Positions 1 through 7,740 are shown, counted from the first letter of the stretch. The stretch is DNA of 13,104 nucleotides from an uncultured Kangiella sp. (GCA_946481205.1 CAMLNB010000091.1:1-13104); one strand, 5' to 3'. Notes: generated by a model not told the origin, from the sequence alone. Numbers and translations: made by a program.

Positions 1-59
1 GTGACCGGGATGGCCGTGATCTGCCCTTTTGAGGGCGAGTTGGCTAGAATGTCGGCCAT
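1..59 (-). CDS. epmB: probable EpmB (EF-P lysine 2,3-aminomutase), N-terminal fragment
   Basis: An open frame starts with ATG at 59-57 on the minus strand and runs off the left edge after 19 codons (MADILANSPSKGQITAIPVT). An AGGCG-like ribosome site lies about 5 bases upstream of the ATG. In many gammaproteobacteria epmB, a radical-SAM enzyme that makes beta-lysine for EF-P modification, lies divergent from efp, and its product begins with a similar short M-x-x-I stretch. The identification rests on this position and the N-terminal style, because no catalytic motif is inside the window. It could also be a chance open frame. Confidence 0.42.
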   Translation of the reverse strand, partial: MADILANSPSKGQITAIPV

Positions 60-95
60 TTTTTCGCCTGTACCACCTGTTAACCCGCTGACGGT

Positions 96-111
96 CGCTG
101 TTCAGACAGCG
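96..111. repeat. perfect dyad in the efp upstream region
   Basis: CGCTGT and ACAGCG form a perfect 6-bp inverted repeat around TCAG in the 90-base gap between the putative epmB start and efp. It lies 38 bases before the efp ATG. It could be a hairpin in the efp leader or an operator for the divergent pair. No convincing -35/-10 pair was found in this gap. Confidence 0.35.
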
Positions 112-149
112 CCATGCCGGCGGCAATGCTGCAAAAAATCGAGGACGTT

Positions 150-713
150 ATGGCCAGCTATAGTACCAACGAAATGAAAGCCGGGATGAAAGTGATGATG
201 GAAGGCCAGCCCTGCGCCATTGTCGACAACGAATACGTCAAACCCGGCAAAGGCCAGGCGTTCAACCGTATCAAGCTGCGTTACCTGCTGACCGGCCGCG
301 TCGTCGAGCATACGTTCAAGTCGGGCGACACGCTGGAAGCCGCTGACGTCGTCACCACCGAACTCGAATACAGCTACACCGATGGCGAGTTCTGGTACTT
401 CATGAACCCGACTACGTTCGAACAAACCACTGCCGACAAATCGGCGATGACTGATGCGCTTGACTGGCTGCGCGAGCAGGACGTCTGTGAAGTGACGTTG
501 TGGAATGGCAAGCCGATTTCGGTACTGCCGCCGCATCACGTCGTGCTCGAAGTCACCGAAACCGATCCGGGCCTGCGTGGCGACACCAGCGGTGGCGGCA
601 CCAAGCCGGCCACGCTGTCGACCGGCGCTGTGGTCAAAGTGCCGCTGTTCGTCAACATCGGCGACAAACTGAAAGTGAATACCCGCACCGGCGAATACAT
701 TTCGCGCGCCTGA
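150..713 (+). CDS. efp: Elongation factor P
   Basis: Elongation factor P binds between the P and E sites of ribosomes stalled at polyproline stretches and stimulates peptide bond formation. The 187-residue product matches the usual length of about 188. It has the three-domain EF-P layout: an N-terminal KOW-like domain, then OB domains ending in [25 protein letters not shown] and TRTGEYISR. The loop KPGKGQAF places Lys34 exactly where the gammaproteobacterial beta-lysylated lysine lies. The start at 150 is preferred over the in-frame ATG at 114 because [12 protein letters not shown] aligns with known EF-P N-termini and GAGG lies 6 bases upstream. The modifying ligase epmA follows directly, and epmB is probably divergent. 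Confidence 0.97.
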   Translation: MASYSTNEMKAGMKVMMEGQPCAIVDNEYVKPGKGQAFNRIKLRYLLTGRVVEHTFKSGDTLEAADVVTTELEYSYTDGEFWYFMNPTTFEQTTADKSAMTDALDWLREQDVCEVTLWNGKPISVLPPHHVVLEVTETDPGLRGDTSGGGTKPATLSTGAVVKVPLFVNIGDKLKVNTRTGEYISRA

Positions 714-730
714 TCGGCGGTTGCAGGATG

Positions 731-765
731 CAACAAAAAACGCGGCCCGGCCGCGTTTTTTGTTG
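731..765. terminator. bidirectional intrinsic terminator after efp
   Basis: A perfect inverted repeat has 17-base arms (731-747 and 749-765) around one central base. The GC-rich core CGCGGCC/GGCCGCG is flanked by A6 on the left and T6 on the right, so it can terminate in either direction. It lies 17 bases after the efp stop and 33 bases before the epmA ATG. It should therefore uncouple epmA from efp, at least in part. Confidence 0.9.
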
Positions 766-798
766 CCGGCATTTGCTACTGACAGAGTGTTTGCAACC

Positions 799-1782
799 AT
801 GACGCCATCCACGACACCGTCATTCTGCTGGCAACCCAGCGCCAGCAAAACCGCGCTGCAACAGCGCGCGACGATCCTGGCAACGCTGCGCCAGTTTTTT
901 GCTGAACGCGCGGTATTGGAGGTGGAAACGCCGATCCTGTCGGCCGCCAGCATCACCGATCTGCAACTCGGTTTTCTCGAGACGCGCTGGCATGGTCCGG
1001 GCGCCAGCACTGGCAAGCGCCTGTTCCTGCACACCTCGCCGGAATTTCCGATGAAGCGGCTGCTCTGTGCTGGCTATGGTGATATTTATCAAATCTGCAA
1101 AGTGTTCCGCGATGACGAATCCGGTCGGTATCACAATCCGGAATTCAGCATGCTGGAATGGTATCGGCTGGGGTTCGATCACCATCAGCTGATGGCGGAA
1201 GTCGATGCCCTGCTGCAACGGGTATTGCAGACCAAAGCAGGGCTACGCTTGCGCTATGCCGAGGCGTTTCAACAGGCGCTGGCCATCGATCCACACACGG
1301 CAACCGACAGCGAGCTCGCCGCGCTCTGTCAGCAGCGCGCGCAGTACACCGGCAGTGCGCTTGATCGCGATGCCATGCTGCAGTTGCTGTTTTCGGTCTG
1401 CATCGAACCGCAGCTGGGTTTTGCGGCGCCATGTTTTGTTTACGACTTTCCGGCCTCGCAAGCGGCATTGGCGCAGATCCGCGCTGAGCAGCCGCCGGTG
1501 GCATCGCGGTTCGAGGTGTATGTCAATGGCATCGAGCTGGCCAATGGTTTTCATGAATTGGCCGATGCCGACGAACAGCGCCGGCGTTTTGTCGCCGACA
1601 ACGCTGCCCGTGCCGAGCGTGGTTTGCCGGCTGGCGTGATCGACGAAGCCCTGTTGGCGGCGCTGGCGAGCGGTTTGCCAGCTTGCGCCGGTGTCGCGCT
1701 GGGGGTTGATCGGCTGATGATGCTGGCGCTGGGTGCGCGTCATATTGATGAGGTGGTCAGCTTTACCATCGCTCGCGCCTGA
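799..1782 (+). CDS. epmA: EF-P--(R)-beta-lysine ligase EpmA (GenX/PoxA)
   Basis: EpmA is a truncated lysyl-tRNA synthetase paralogue that activates (R)-beta-lysine with ATP and attaches it to Lys34 of EF-P. The 327-residue product consists only of the class II catalytic core, with no anticodon-binding domain, as in E. coli EpmA (325 aa). Visible landmarks are EVETPILS (motif 1 region), FRDDESGRYHNPEFSMLEWY (motif 2, Arg104), GIELANGFHEL, and GVALGVDRL (motif 3, Arg305). Ala300 in motif 3 matches the alanine linked in PoxA to preference for beta-lysine, where LysRS has glycine. The ATG at 799 is chosen because WQPSAS aligns with the E. coli N-terminus. The longer frame from 721 would translate the terminator. 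The ribosome site is weak. Confidence 0.95.
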   Translation: MTPSTTPSFCWQPSASKTALQQRATILATLRQFFAERAVLEVETPILSAASITDLQLGFLETRWHGPGASTGKRLFLHTSPEFPMKRLLCAGYGDIYQICKVFRDDESGRYHNPEFSMLEWYRLGFDHHQLMAEVDALLQRVLQTKAGLRLRYAEAFQQALAIDPHTATDSELAALCQQRAQYTGSALDRDAMLQLLFSVCIEPQLGFAAPCFVYDFPASQAALAQIRAEQPPVASRFEVYVNGIELANGFHELADADEQRRRFVADNAARAERGLPAGVIDEALLAALASGLPACAGVALGVDRLMMLALGARHIDEVVSFTIARA

Positions 1783-1827
1783 ACGCGTGAGACGCGTGAC
1801 AACAGCCAAGTCGCCAGGGTCGGCGAC
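1783..1827. repeat. two short dyads between epmA and pldA
   Basis: Directly after the epmA stop, the self-complementary ACGCGT occurs twice (1783-1788 and 1792-1797) around GAG, within a direct repeat of ACGCGTGA. A second dyad, GTCGCC/GGCGAC, spans 1810-1827. Neither is followed by a T-tract, so they are not typical intrinsic terminators. TACAAT at 1834-1839 could be a -10 box for pldA, but no matching -35 is evident. Confidence 0.35.
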
Positions 1828-1914
1828 AAGCACTACAATGGCCCGGACGAAAACGTGATCAGCCATCCCGGACTGATCCGCAACAAGACCCGAAAGGGCT
1901 GCACAGGTTGGTTG

Positions 1915-2862
1915 ATGCGACGTATTCTGATTTTATTGGTGGTGTTATTGCTGGCGGCAACGGTGGTGATGGCGGATGTGCCTGCGTCCGCCTTTGCCAT
2001 GTCGCCCATACCGGCGGAAGCATCTGCCGATACGGTTGAGCCAGCAGCAGAACCGGTGCCGCCGGTCAATCCGCTGTTGCAACCGGAACCGCCGGCCAAA
2101 CCGGAAGAGTTGGAATCGCAACGGCATTCGCTGTTGCAGATCATCGACAGCAAAGGCGGCGTGTCCTTTCACAAAGACATGTTTATCGCGCCGCTCAGTT
2201 ACAACGAACGCTTTACCGGCAGTGATACCGAAACGGTGTTTCAGCTGAGTTTGAAAGCGCGCATTCTCGGTGGTCCGTTTTACTTCGGTTACACCCAGCG
2301 CTCGTTCTGGCAGGCTTACAACAGCGAGGAGTCGGCGCCGTTTCGCGAAACCAATTACAACCCAGAAGTATTTTTCCGCAGCCAGCCGGGCAACTGGCTG
2401 TCGAGTCAGTGGGGTTTTGATCTGGGTTTGGAGCACGAGTCAAACGGCAAGAAAGTGCCGGAGTCGCGCAGTTGGAATAAGCTGTACGCGGTGGCCTTTC
2501 ACGAAGGCGATGACGATGTGATCTGGTTGAAAGCCTGGTATCGCTTGCCGGAAGACAAAAAAGATGATCCGCTGTCGGCCGAAGGTGATGACAACCCGGA
2601 TATCGACGATTACTACGGCGACGCCGAGCTGCGTTACCGGCGCTGTCTGGATGGTCAAATCTGCCGACATTTGTTCGCCGGCATGCTGCGTGGCAATCTG
2701 GAAACCGGCAAAGGCGCGATCGAACTGAGCTGGAGTTTTCCGACCGGCTCCGAGCAGACCAGCTGGTATGTCTATCTGTTCAGCGGTTATGGCGAAAGCC
2801 TGATCGATTACAACAATGCCGAGAACCGCATTGCCATCGGCGTGACGCTGCGACCGCGCTGA
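1915..2862 (+). CDS. pldA: Outer membrane phospholipase A1 (OMPLA)
   Basis: OMPLA is a calcium-dependent outer-membrane beta-barrel that hydrolyses misplaced phospholipids in the outer leaflet and is active as a dimer. The 315-residue product starts with a Sec signal (MRRILILLVVLLLAATVVMA). A proline-rich stretch at about residues 45-65 follows, then the barrel. YTQRSFWQAYN, APFRETNYNPEVFF, HESNGK, SRSWNKLY, NPDIDDYYGDAEL and SGYGESLIDYN are all family hallmarks. His174, Ser176 and Asn188 reproduce the spacing of the E. coli catalytic triad His142-Ser144-Asn156. The start at 1915 gives a clean signal peptide and has AGG seven bases upstream. The upstream in-frame ATG at 1855 would bury the signal behind 20 extra residues. 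It has no partner gene nearby and is probably a single transcription unit. Confidence 0.93.
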   Translation: MRRILILLVVLLLAATVVMADVPASAFAMSPIPAEASADTVEPAAEPVPPVNPLLQPEPPAKPEELESQRHSLLQIIDSKGGVSFHKDMFIAPLSYNERFTGSDTETVFQLSLKARILGGPFYFGYTQRSFWQAYNSEESAPFRETNYNPEVFFRSQPGNWLSSQWGFDLGLEHESNGKKVPESRSWNKLYAVAFHEGDDDVIWLKAWYRLPEDKKDDPLSAEGDDNPDIDDYYGDAELRYRRCLDGQICRHLFAGMLRGNLETGKGAIELSWSFPTGSEQTSWYVYLFSGYGESLIDYNNAENRIAIGVTLRPR

Positions 2863-2911
2863 TCTCGGGCCTGTCCGCAACGAAAAATTCACTCATCGCG
2901 CTTGTTTGTAG

Positions 2912-2941
2912 TTGGCACAGTAGTGCCTGAATGCCTAGACT
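2912..2941 (+). promoter_or_regulatory. candidate sigma-70 promoter with overlapping dyad, EAL gene
   Basis: TTGGCA (2912-2917, five of six matches to the -35 consensus) and TAGACT (2936-2941, four of six) are separated by 18 bases, 33 bases before the first candidate start of the EAL gene. A perfect dyad, GGCAC-AGTA-GTGCC (2914-2927), overlaps the -35 box and could be an operator. This is a prediction from pattern only. Confidence 0.4.
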
Positions 2942-2973
2942 AGCTGCTCGCGCTCAAGCTTGCCGCGGTAGCA

Positions 2974-4650
2974 GTGGACGCCACCGTGCCGGCCGGAATT
3001 CCAAGGTCTGCCGTGTTGTCGTTGTCCTCATCGTTCGCCCCATCCACTGATCCTGCTGTCTTGCCATTCCCGCTGGGGTTGAAAACCCTAGCCTTCTTCG
3101 CGTTTGCCAGCCTGGTGGTGTCGCTCTGTCAGCGCCTGGTTGAGCAGGCTGCGCTAGCAGTTGAGCCGCTGGAGCGGCAGGCGGCATTTGCGCGGACGGC
3201 GGTGGCGGTCGGTAGCTTGGTCTGGGCGCTTGATGCCGCCGGTTTGCTGCTCTATCCCGCTTTGACCGGACGCGAGGTCCGCTTGATGCCGGCTTTGCTG
3301 GCTCTGGTCGGTATGGTGCTCGCGGCGCGCTGGACTGTCCCCACGCTGACCAGCACCCGCCGGCCTGGCTACATCGCCCTAGCGGCGGCAGGTTTGGCGC
3401 TCGGCATGCTGGTGGCGCATGCCGGCTTGATGCTCGCCTATGGTGACCTGGCGGGGCAGCTGCGCTGGTCGTTTGCGCTGTTGTCGTTGGCGGTCGCCAC
3501 CGCACTGGCGATTGCGCTTTCGCTGCGACACCGGGCCGCGCGCTTGCGTGCCATGGTGGCGGCGTTCCGACCGCTGTCCTGGTGGGACAAGCTGATTGCG
3601 GCGGGCACCATCGTGGTGTTGCACTGGACGTTGGCGAATGTATTGCCGCTACGCGGCGATAGCTTGTCGCCATCAGCACGTACCGAAGCCTTGTTGCCGG
3701 TGCTGTTGTTGGCGGTGCTGCTGATCGCCGGCTATCAGTGGCTGTCCTTGCATGTCGATGCCGTTAGGCAGCGGCTACACAACCGCGCATTGGCGCTGAT
3801 CCGGACGATGCCGGCGAGCAGCGCCAGCGGCATCGAGCAACCGCTGGCGTTGATCGCTGAACGGCTGTCGTGGCTGCGTCGTCCCGAACATTTACAGCTG
3901 CACTACCAACCGCTGGTGCCACAGTCGGCGATGTCGACTGCGGTGCGCTTCGAAGCACTGTTGCGGCTGCAGGACCCGGAGCTCGGCGCACTGTCGCCAG
4001 AATTGTTTTTGCTCGCCTGCGAACGTGCCGGTCAAACCGATTCAGTGGATCGCGCCATTCTGCTGCGTGCGCTGCACGACTCGGCCGGCTGGCGCGGCCG
4101 GGCGCCACATTGTGCGGGCGTTTCGGTCAATATCGCGCCCGACAGTTTGCTGAAAGCAGATTTTCTGCCATGGCTGAAAACGCAGTTGCATGTGCTGCAA
4201 GTGCCGGCAGGTTGGCTGCAACTGGAAATGACCGAACACGCACTGATGTCGGCTTCGGCGGAACTGGCGGATGTGCTGCGTCGCTTGCGTCAGCTTGGTG
4301 TCGGTGTCGTCATGGACGATTTTGGCACCGGTTTTTCTTCGCTTGGTGTGCTAGTGGATCTGCCGATTCAAGGCATCAAATGCGATCGCAGTTTTGTTCG
4401 TACGCTTGAGCAAGACCCGGATCGGCAGCTGCTGCTGCAACACCTGTGCGCTATGGCGCACGATCTGCGTCTGCATGTATCAGTCGAAGGCGTCGAAACC
4501 GTGGCTGCGCTGGCAATAGTCCGCAGCAAAGGTGCCGATACCGTTCAGGGTTATGTTTACGCCAAAGCGATGCCACCAGCACAAGTACCGCATTGGCTGA
4601 CCGAGCATGTGGCGAATGGAAAACGGCAGCCCGCAGCGTTACTGTCGTAA
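2974..4650 (+). CDS. Membrane-bound EAL-domain c-di-GMP phosphodiesterase with MHYT-like N-terminus
   Basis: The 558-residue product has about seven hydrophobic segments (residues 30-260), then a short linker and an EAL domain (about 290-545). EAL domains hydrolyse c-di-GMP to pGpG. The metal and catalytic residues look intact: Glu327 (FEALLRL), Asn386 (SVNIA), Glu418 and Glu421 (LEMTE), Asp448-Asp449 (DDFGTGFSSL), Lys469, Glu505 (EGVET) and Gln525 (QGYVYA). Activity is therefore likely, and no GGDEF domain is present. The membrane part shows three evenly spaced motif-like sites (WALDAAG at 84, AHAGLM at 148, LHWTLA at 216) resembling a decayed MHYT sensor. The start is uncertain: GTG 2974 has a poor ribosome site, while GTG 3013 has AAGG six bases upstream and still precedes the first membrane segment. 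Confidence 0.88.
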   Translation: MDATVPAGIPRSAVLSLSSSFAPSTDPAVLPFPLGLKTLAFFAFASLVVSLCQRLVEQAALAVEPLERQAAFARTAVAVGSLVWALDAAGLLLYPALTGREVRLMPALLALVGMVLAARWTVPTLTSTRRPGYIALAAAGLALGMLVAHAGLMLAYGDLAGQLRWSFALLSLAVATALAIALSLRHRAARLRAMVAAFRPLSWWDKLIAAGTIVVLHWTLANVLPLRGDSLSPSARTEALLPVLLLAVLLIAGYQWLSLHVDAVRQRLHNRALALIRTMPASSASGIEQPLALIAERLSWLRRPEHLQLHYQPLVPQSAMSTAVRFEALLRLQDPELGALSPELFLLACERAGQTDSVDRAILLRALHDSAGWRGRAPHCAGVSVNIAPDSLLKADFLPWLKTQLHVLQVPAGWLQLEMTEHALMSASAELADVLRRLRQLGVGVVMDDFGTGFSSLGVLVDLPIQGIKCDRSFVRTLEQDPDRQLLLQHLCAMAHDLRLHVSVEGVETVAALAIVRSKGADTVQGYVYAKAMPPAQVPHWLTEHVANGKRQPAALLS

Positions 4651-4659
4651 TCCCCGGCT

Positions 4660-5466
4660 TCAGGCCACTTCGCTGTGCCGGTGTTTCTGATACAGGAACG
4701 CCAGCAATTGCGCCCGCAACTGGTGGTACCGCGGCGATTCTGCCAGCGCCAGCCGTTCACGTGGTCGCGGCAAATCCACCGTCAGAATCTCGCCGATGGT
4801 TGCCGCCGGGCCATTGGTCATCATCACGACCCGATCCGACAACAGAATCGCTTCGTCGATGTCGTGGGTGACCATGACTACCGTCGAGCCGGTGCGGGCG
4901 ACAATCTGTAGCAGTTCGTCCTGCAGATGAGCGCGGGTCAGCGCATCGAGCGCGCCGAACGGCTCATCCATCAACAACACTTGTGGCTCCATCGCCAGTG
5001 CTCGGGCAATGCCGACCCGCTGCTTCATGCCACCGGAAATTTCCTGTGGCAGTTTGTGCGCGGCAGCACTCAGCCCGACCAGTGCCAAAGCCTGTCGCGT
5101 GCGCTCGCGCAACTGTGCTTTGTTTTCGCGATCGGCAAATACCCGCTCGACAGCCAAGTAGATATTGTCGTGGCAGCTGAGCCAGGGCAGCAGCGAATGA
5201 TTCTGAAACACCACCGCGCGTTCCGGACGTGGCCCGGCGACTTCGCGGTTATTGCAGATCACCACCCCGCGGCTCGGCAGATTCAAACCGGCGATCAGAT
5301 TCAACAGCGTCGATTTGCCGCAACCGGAATGACCAATCAGCGCAACGAACTCACCTTTGCCAATTGTCAGGTTGATATCGGCCAAGGCCTGGAACCGGCC
5401 CTTGCGACCATCAAACACCATGTCAACCTGCTCAACACTGACAAACCGTGGATTGGCTTTTTGCAT
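4660..5466 (-). CDS. nrtD: Nitrate ABC transporter ATP-binding protein (NrtD/NasD type)
   Basis: This is the cytoplasmic ATPase that powers nitrate (possibly also nitrite or cyanate) import. The 268-residue product carries Walker A GHSGCGKST (45-53), Q-loop Gln88 (VVFQNHSLLPW), signature SGGMKQR (144-150), Walker B LLMDEP with Asp167-Glu168, a D-loop FGALDA, and H-loop His201 (VTHDIDEA). It belongs to the nitrate/sulfonate/taurine ATPase family. It lacks the binding-protein-like C-terminal domain of cyanobacterial NrtC, so it is NrtD/NasD-like. It is the last gene of nrtA-nrtB-nrtD, 7 bases after nrtB, with GAGG five bases before the ATG and overlapping the nrtB stop. Its stop lies 9 bases from the convergent EAL gene, and no terminator is visible between them. 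Confidence 0.93.
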   Translation of the reverse strand: MQKANPRFVSVEQVDMVFDGRKGRFQALADINLTIGKGEFVALIGHSGCGKSTLLNLIAGLNLPSRGVVICNNREVAGPRPERAVVFQNHSLLPWLSCHDNIYLAVERVFADRENKAQLRERTRQALALVGLSAAAHKLPQEISGGMKQRVGIARALAMEPQVLLMDEPFGALDALTRAHLQDELLQIVARTGSTVVMVTHDIDEAILLSDRVVMMTNGPAATIGEILTVDLPRPRERLALAESPRYHQLRAQLLAFLYQKHRHSEVA

Positions 5467-5473
5467 GACGACC

Positions 5474-6436
5474 TCAGCTGTAAGAGAAACGACGTGCCAG
5501 CAACATCAGGCCTTGCTCGAGCGCAAGCCCAATCAGGCCGACGATGAAAATCGCGATCAAGATATGAGCGACGTTCAGGTTGTTCCATTCGTCCCAAACC
5601 CAGAAGCCAAGACCGATACCGCCGGTCAGCATTTCAGCGGCGACGATCACCAACCAGGCGACACCGATCGACAAGCGGATGCCGGTCATCAAATACGGCA
5701 GCACCGCCGGGAACAGAATGCGGGTGAACACTTTCCATTCGCTCAGGTTCAACACCCGGGCAACATTCAAATAGTCTTGCGGCACGCTGCGGACACCGTG
5801 CGCGGTGTTGATCAGAATGGGCCATAGGCTGGAAATGAAAATGACCCAGATTGAAGCCGGATCGGCTTTTTGAAATACCAACAGGCCGATCGGCAACCAG
5901 GCCAGCGGCGATACCGGCCGCAGCAGACTGACAATCGGCGCAAACATGCCGCTGACAAAAGCAAAACGACCGATCAGAAAGCCGAGCGGAATGCCGATTG
6001 CCGCCGCCAAACCAAAACCGAACCCGACCCGCGCCAGCGAATGCAGAATGTTCCAGCCAATGCCCTGATCATTTGGGCCATTGCGATAGAACGGATCGGC
6101 AAACAATTCGACCGCCGCGTGCCAAGTGCTGACCGGTCCCGGCAAATCCGGCCGCAGCTGCGCCAGCCAGGACCACACCGCCAGCATCAAGCCGATGCCG
6201 AGCAGTGGCGGCACGATCAATTGGGCCAGGCTGCGCAAGCGTTCGCGGTTCTGCTGCGCGCGCGCGGCGAATTCAGCCTGATGCTTGGCCAGCACGGCGG
6301 CGCGTTGCGCGAGTTCACGTGCGCGTTGCGCTTTGTGCTCGGTATCTTCATCGCTGCTGCGTCGTATCATGGCTTCGGTTGCCAGATCGGGCACCGCCAC
6401 ATCCGATACGGCGGCGAGCCGTCGCACGGCGGTCAT
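5474..6436 (-). CDS. nrtB: Nitrate ABC transporter permease NrtB
   Basis: This is the inner-membrane channel subunit of the nitrate importer. The 320-residue product has about six membrane segments from residue 72 onward. A binding-protein-dependent permease coupling region (EAA-loop type) lies at about 222-255 (VARVLNLSEWKVFTRILFPAVLP). Other family stretches are RPVSPLAWLPIGLLVF and AAEMLTGGIGLGFWVWDEWN. The start is well fixed: ATG overlaps the nrtA stop in an ATGA, and AGGGAG lies seven bases upstream inside nrtA, implying translational coupling. The odd feature is a cytoplasmic N-terminal tail of about 70 residues, rich in Ala, Arg, Glu and Gln and probably helical (residues 30-68). The tail's role is unknown. 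Confidence 0.93.
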   Translation of the reverse strand: MTAVRRLAAVSDVAVPDLATEAMIRRSSDEDTEHKAQRARELAQRAAVLAKHQAEFAARAQQNRERLRSLAQLIVPPLLGIGLMLAVWSWLAQLRPDLPGPVSTWHAAVELFADPFYRNGPNDQGIGWNILHSLARVGFGFGLAAAIGIPLGFLIGRFAFVSGMFAPIVSLLRPVSPLAWLPIGLLVFQKADPASIWVIFISSLWPILINTAHGVRSVPQDYLNVARVLNLSEWKVFTRILFPAVLPYLMTGIRLSIGVAWLVIVAAEMLTGGIGLGFWVWDEWNNLNVAHILIAIFIVGLIGLALEQGLMLLARRFSYS

Positions 6437-7740
6437 GCTGTCACTCCCTGATTGCTGAGCGTGAAGCTGGCGGCGTAACGTGCCGGTTCCTTGCCATCCC
6501 AGATTTTGCCGTCAAGCAATTGGCTGCTGCGCATGACATCGCTTGGCAGCGACACTTTGGCGGCAGTAGCCGCTTGCTTGTACACGTCGATTTGATTGAT
6601 TTGCGTCGCGACCGCCAAATAATCCGGTTCGTTGTTCAGCAAGCCCCAACGCCGCTGCTGGGTCAGGAACCACATACCGTCGGACAGGTACGGGAAGGTC
6701 ACCTGACCGTCGGCGAAAAATTTCATGTGCTGCGGGTCCTGCCAGCGTTTGCCAATGCCGTTGTCGTACTGGCCAAGGAAACGGCCTTCGATCACTTCGA
6801 CCGGGGCATTGACATAGGCTTTGCCGGCGATCAGTTTGGCGACTGTCGAACGGTTGCGCGGATCATCAATGAACCGGGACGCATCCAGAATCGCCGCCGT
6901 CAGTGCCCGAGCTGTGTTCGGATACTGCTTTATAAACGCCGCTGTGGCGCCGAGCACTTTCTCCGGATGCCCGGGCCAGATCTCCTGCGTGGTGGCGAGG
7001 GTAAAACCGATCTTGTCGAAGATGGCGCGGGCATTCCACGGCTCGCCGACACAGAAACCATCCATGTTGCCGACCCGCATATTGGCGACCATCTGTGGCG
7101 GCGGCACGACGATGGTTTTGACGTCGCGAAACGGATGCACACCGATGCTGGCGAGGTAGTAGTACAACCACATCGCGTGCGTGCCGGTCGGAAAAGTTTG
7201 CGCAAACGTGTACTCGCGCGGATTGGCCTTGATGTGCTTGGCCAATGTCGCGCCATCCTTCACGCCCTGATCATGCAGTTGGGTCGACAAAGTGATGGCC
7301 TGACCATTGTGATTCAGGTTCATCAGCACGGCCATGTCTTTCTTCAAACCGCCAATGCCGAGATGGACGCCGTAAATCAAGCCATACAGCACATGTGCCG
7401 CATCCAGTTCGCCATTGACCAGTTTGTCGCGCACGGCGGCCCACGAAGCCTCTTTGCTCGGGATGATTTCGATGCCGTATTTCTTGTCGAAACCCATCTG
7501 CGAGGCGACCACTATCGATGCGCAATCGGTCAGTGGAATGAAACCGACATTCAGCTTGGTTTTTTCCGGCTTGTCGCTGCCACCGGCCCATGCACCACCG
7601 CCGGGCAACATGCTACCGAATGCCAGGGCGCTGGCGGCCAAGGCCAGCGATTTGCCGAACTCGCGCCGATCGCCATTGACGGCAGAGCGGTTGCAATCAC
7701 CGGTGGTCGATGCCGATTCCGTTGCGACTGGGGTATGCAT
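6433..7740 (-). CDS. nrtA: Nitrate-binding protein NrtA/NasF, Tat-exported
   Basis: This periplasmic solute-binding protein of the NrtA/SsuA family delivers nitrate to NrtB. The 435-residue product starts with a twin-arginine signal: DRREFGKS (Arg25-Arg26), a hydrophobic stretch and GAWA. The mature part has LNVGFIPLTDCA, SKEASWAAVRDKL (Trp100), NHNGQAITLS, FPTGTHAMWLYYYLA and GEPWNARAI, characteristic of nitrate-binding members. The Trp, Gln, Gly/His and Lys positions known to contact nitrate in cyanobacterial NrtA appear to be kept. GGAG lies about 8 bases before the ATG. It is the first gene of the operon, behind a 200-base leader with a regulated terminator. The export signal argues against it being NasS, the cytoplasmic sensor of the same fold. 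Confidence 0.92.
   Translation of the reverse strand: MHTPVATESASTTGDCNRSAVNGDRREFGKSLALAASALAFGSMLPGGGAWAGGSDKPEKTKLNVGFIPLTDCASIVVASQMGFDKKYGIEIIPSKEASWAAVRDKLVNGELDAAHVLYGLIYGVHLGIGGLKKDMAVLMNLNHNGQAITLSTQLHDQGVKDGATLAKHIKANPREYTFAQTFPTGTHAMWLYYYLASIGVHPFRDVKTIVVPPPQMVANMRVGNMDGFCVGEPWNARAIFDKIGFTLATTQEIWPGHPEKVLGATAAFIKQYPNTARALTAAILDASRFIDDPRNRSTVAKLIAGKAYVNAPVEVIEGRFLGQYDNGIGKRWQDPQHMKFFADGQVTFPYLSDGMWFLTQQRRWGLLNNEPDYLAVATQINQIDVYKQAATAAKVSLPSDVMRSSQLLDGKIWDGKEPARYAASFTLSNQGVTA

Noticed and set aside
114..149. Earlier in-frame start for EF-P
   Set aside because: The extra 12 residues are absent in EF-P proteins, and position 150 has the better ribosome site and puts the modified lysine at residue 34.
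721..798. Earlier in-frame start for EpmA
   Set aside because: The frame would read through the 17-bp-arm terminator, and the N-terminus would not match EpmA.
102..1034. 310-codon open frame on the minus strand across efp and epmA
   Set aside because: It crosses the efp terminator and opposes two well-identified genes. Its sequence has no recognisable family features.
1783..1827. Terminator after epmA
   Set aside because: The two dyads are short and have no T-tract.
2863..2973. Sigma-54 promoter before the EAL gene (TGGCAC at 2913)
   Set aside because: The GC element falls one base short of the strict 10-base spacing. The sigma-70 reading is better.
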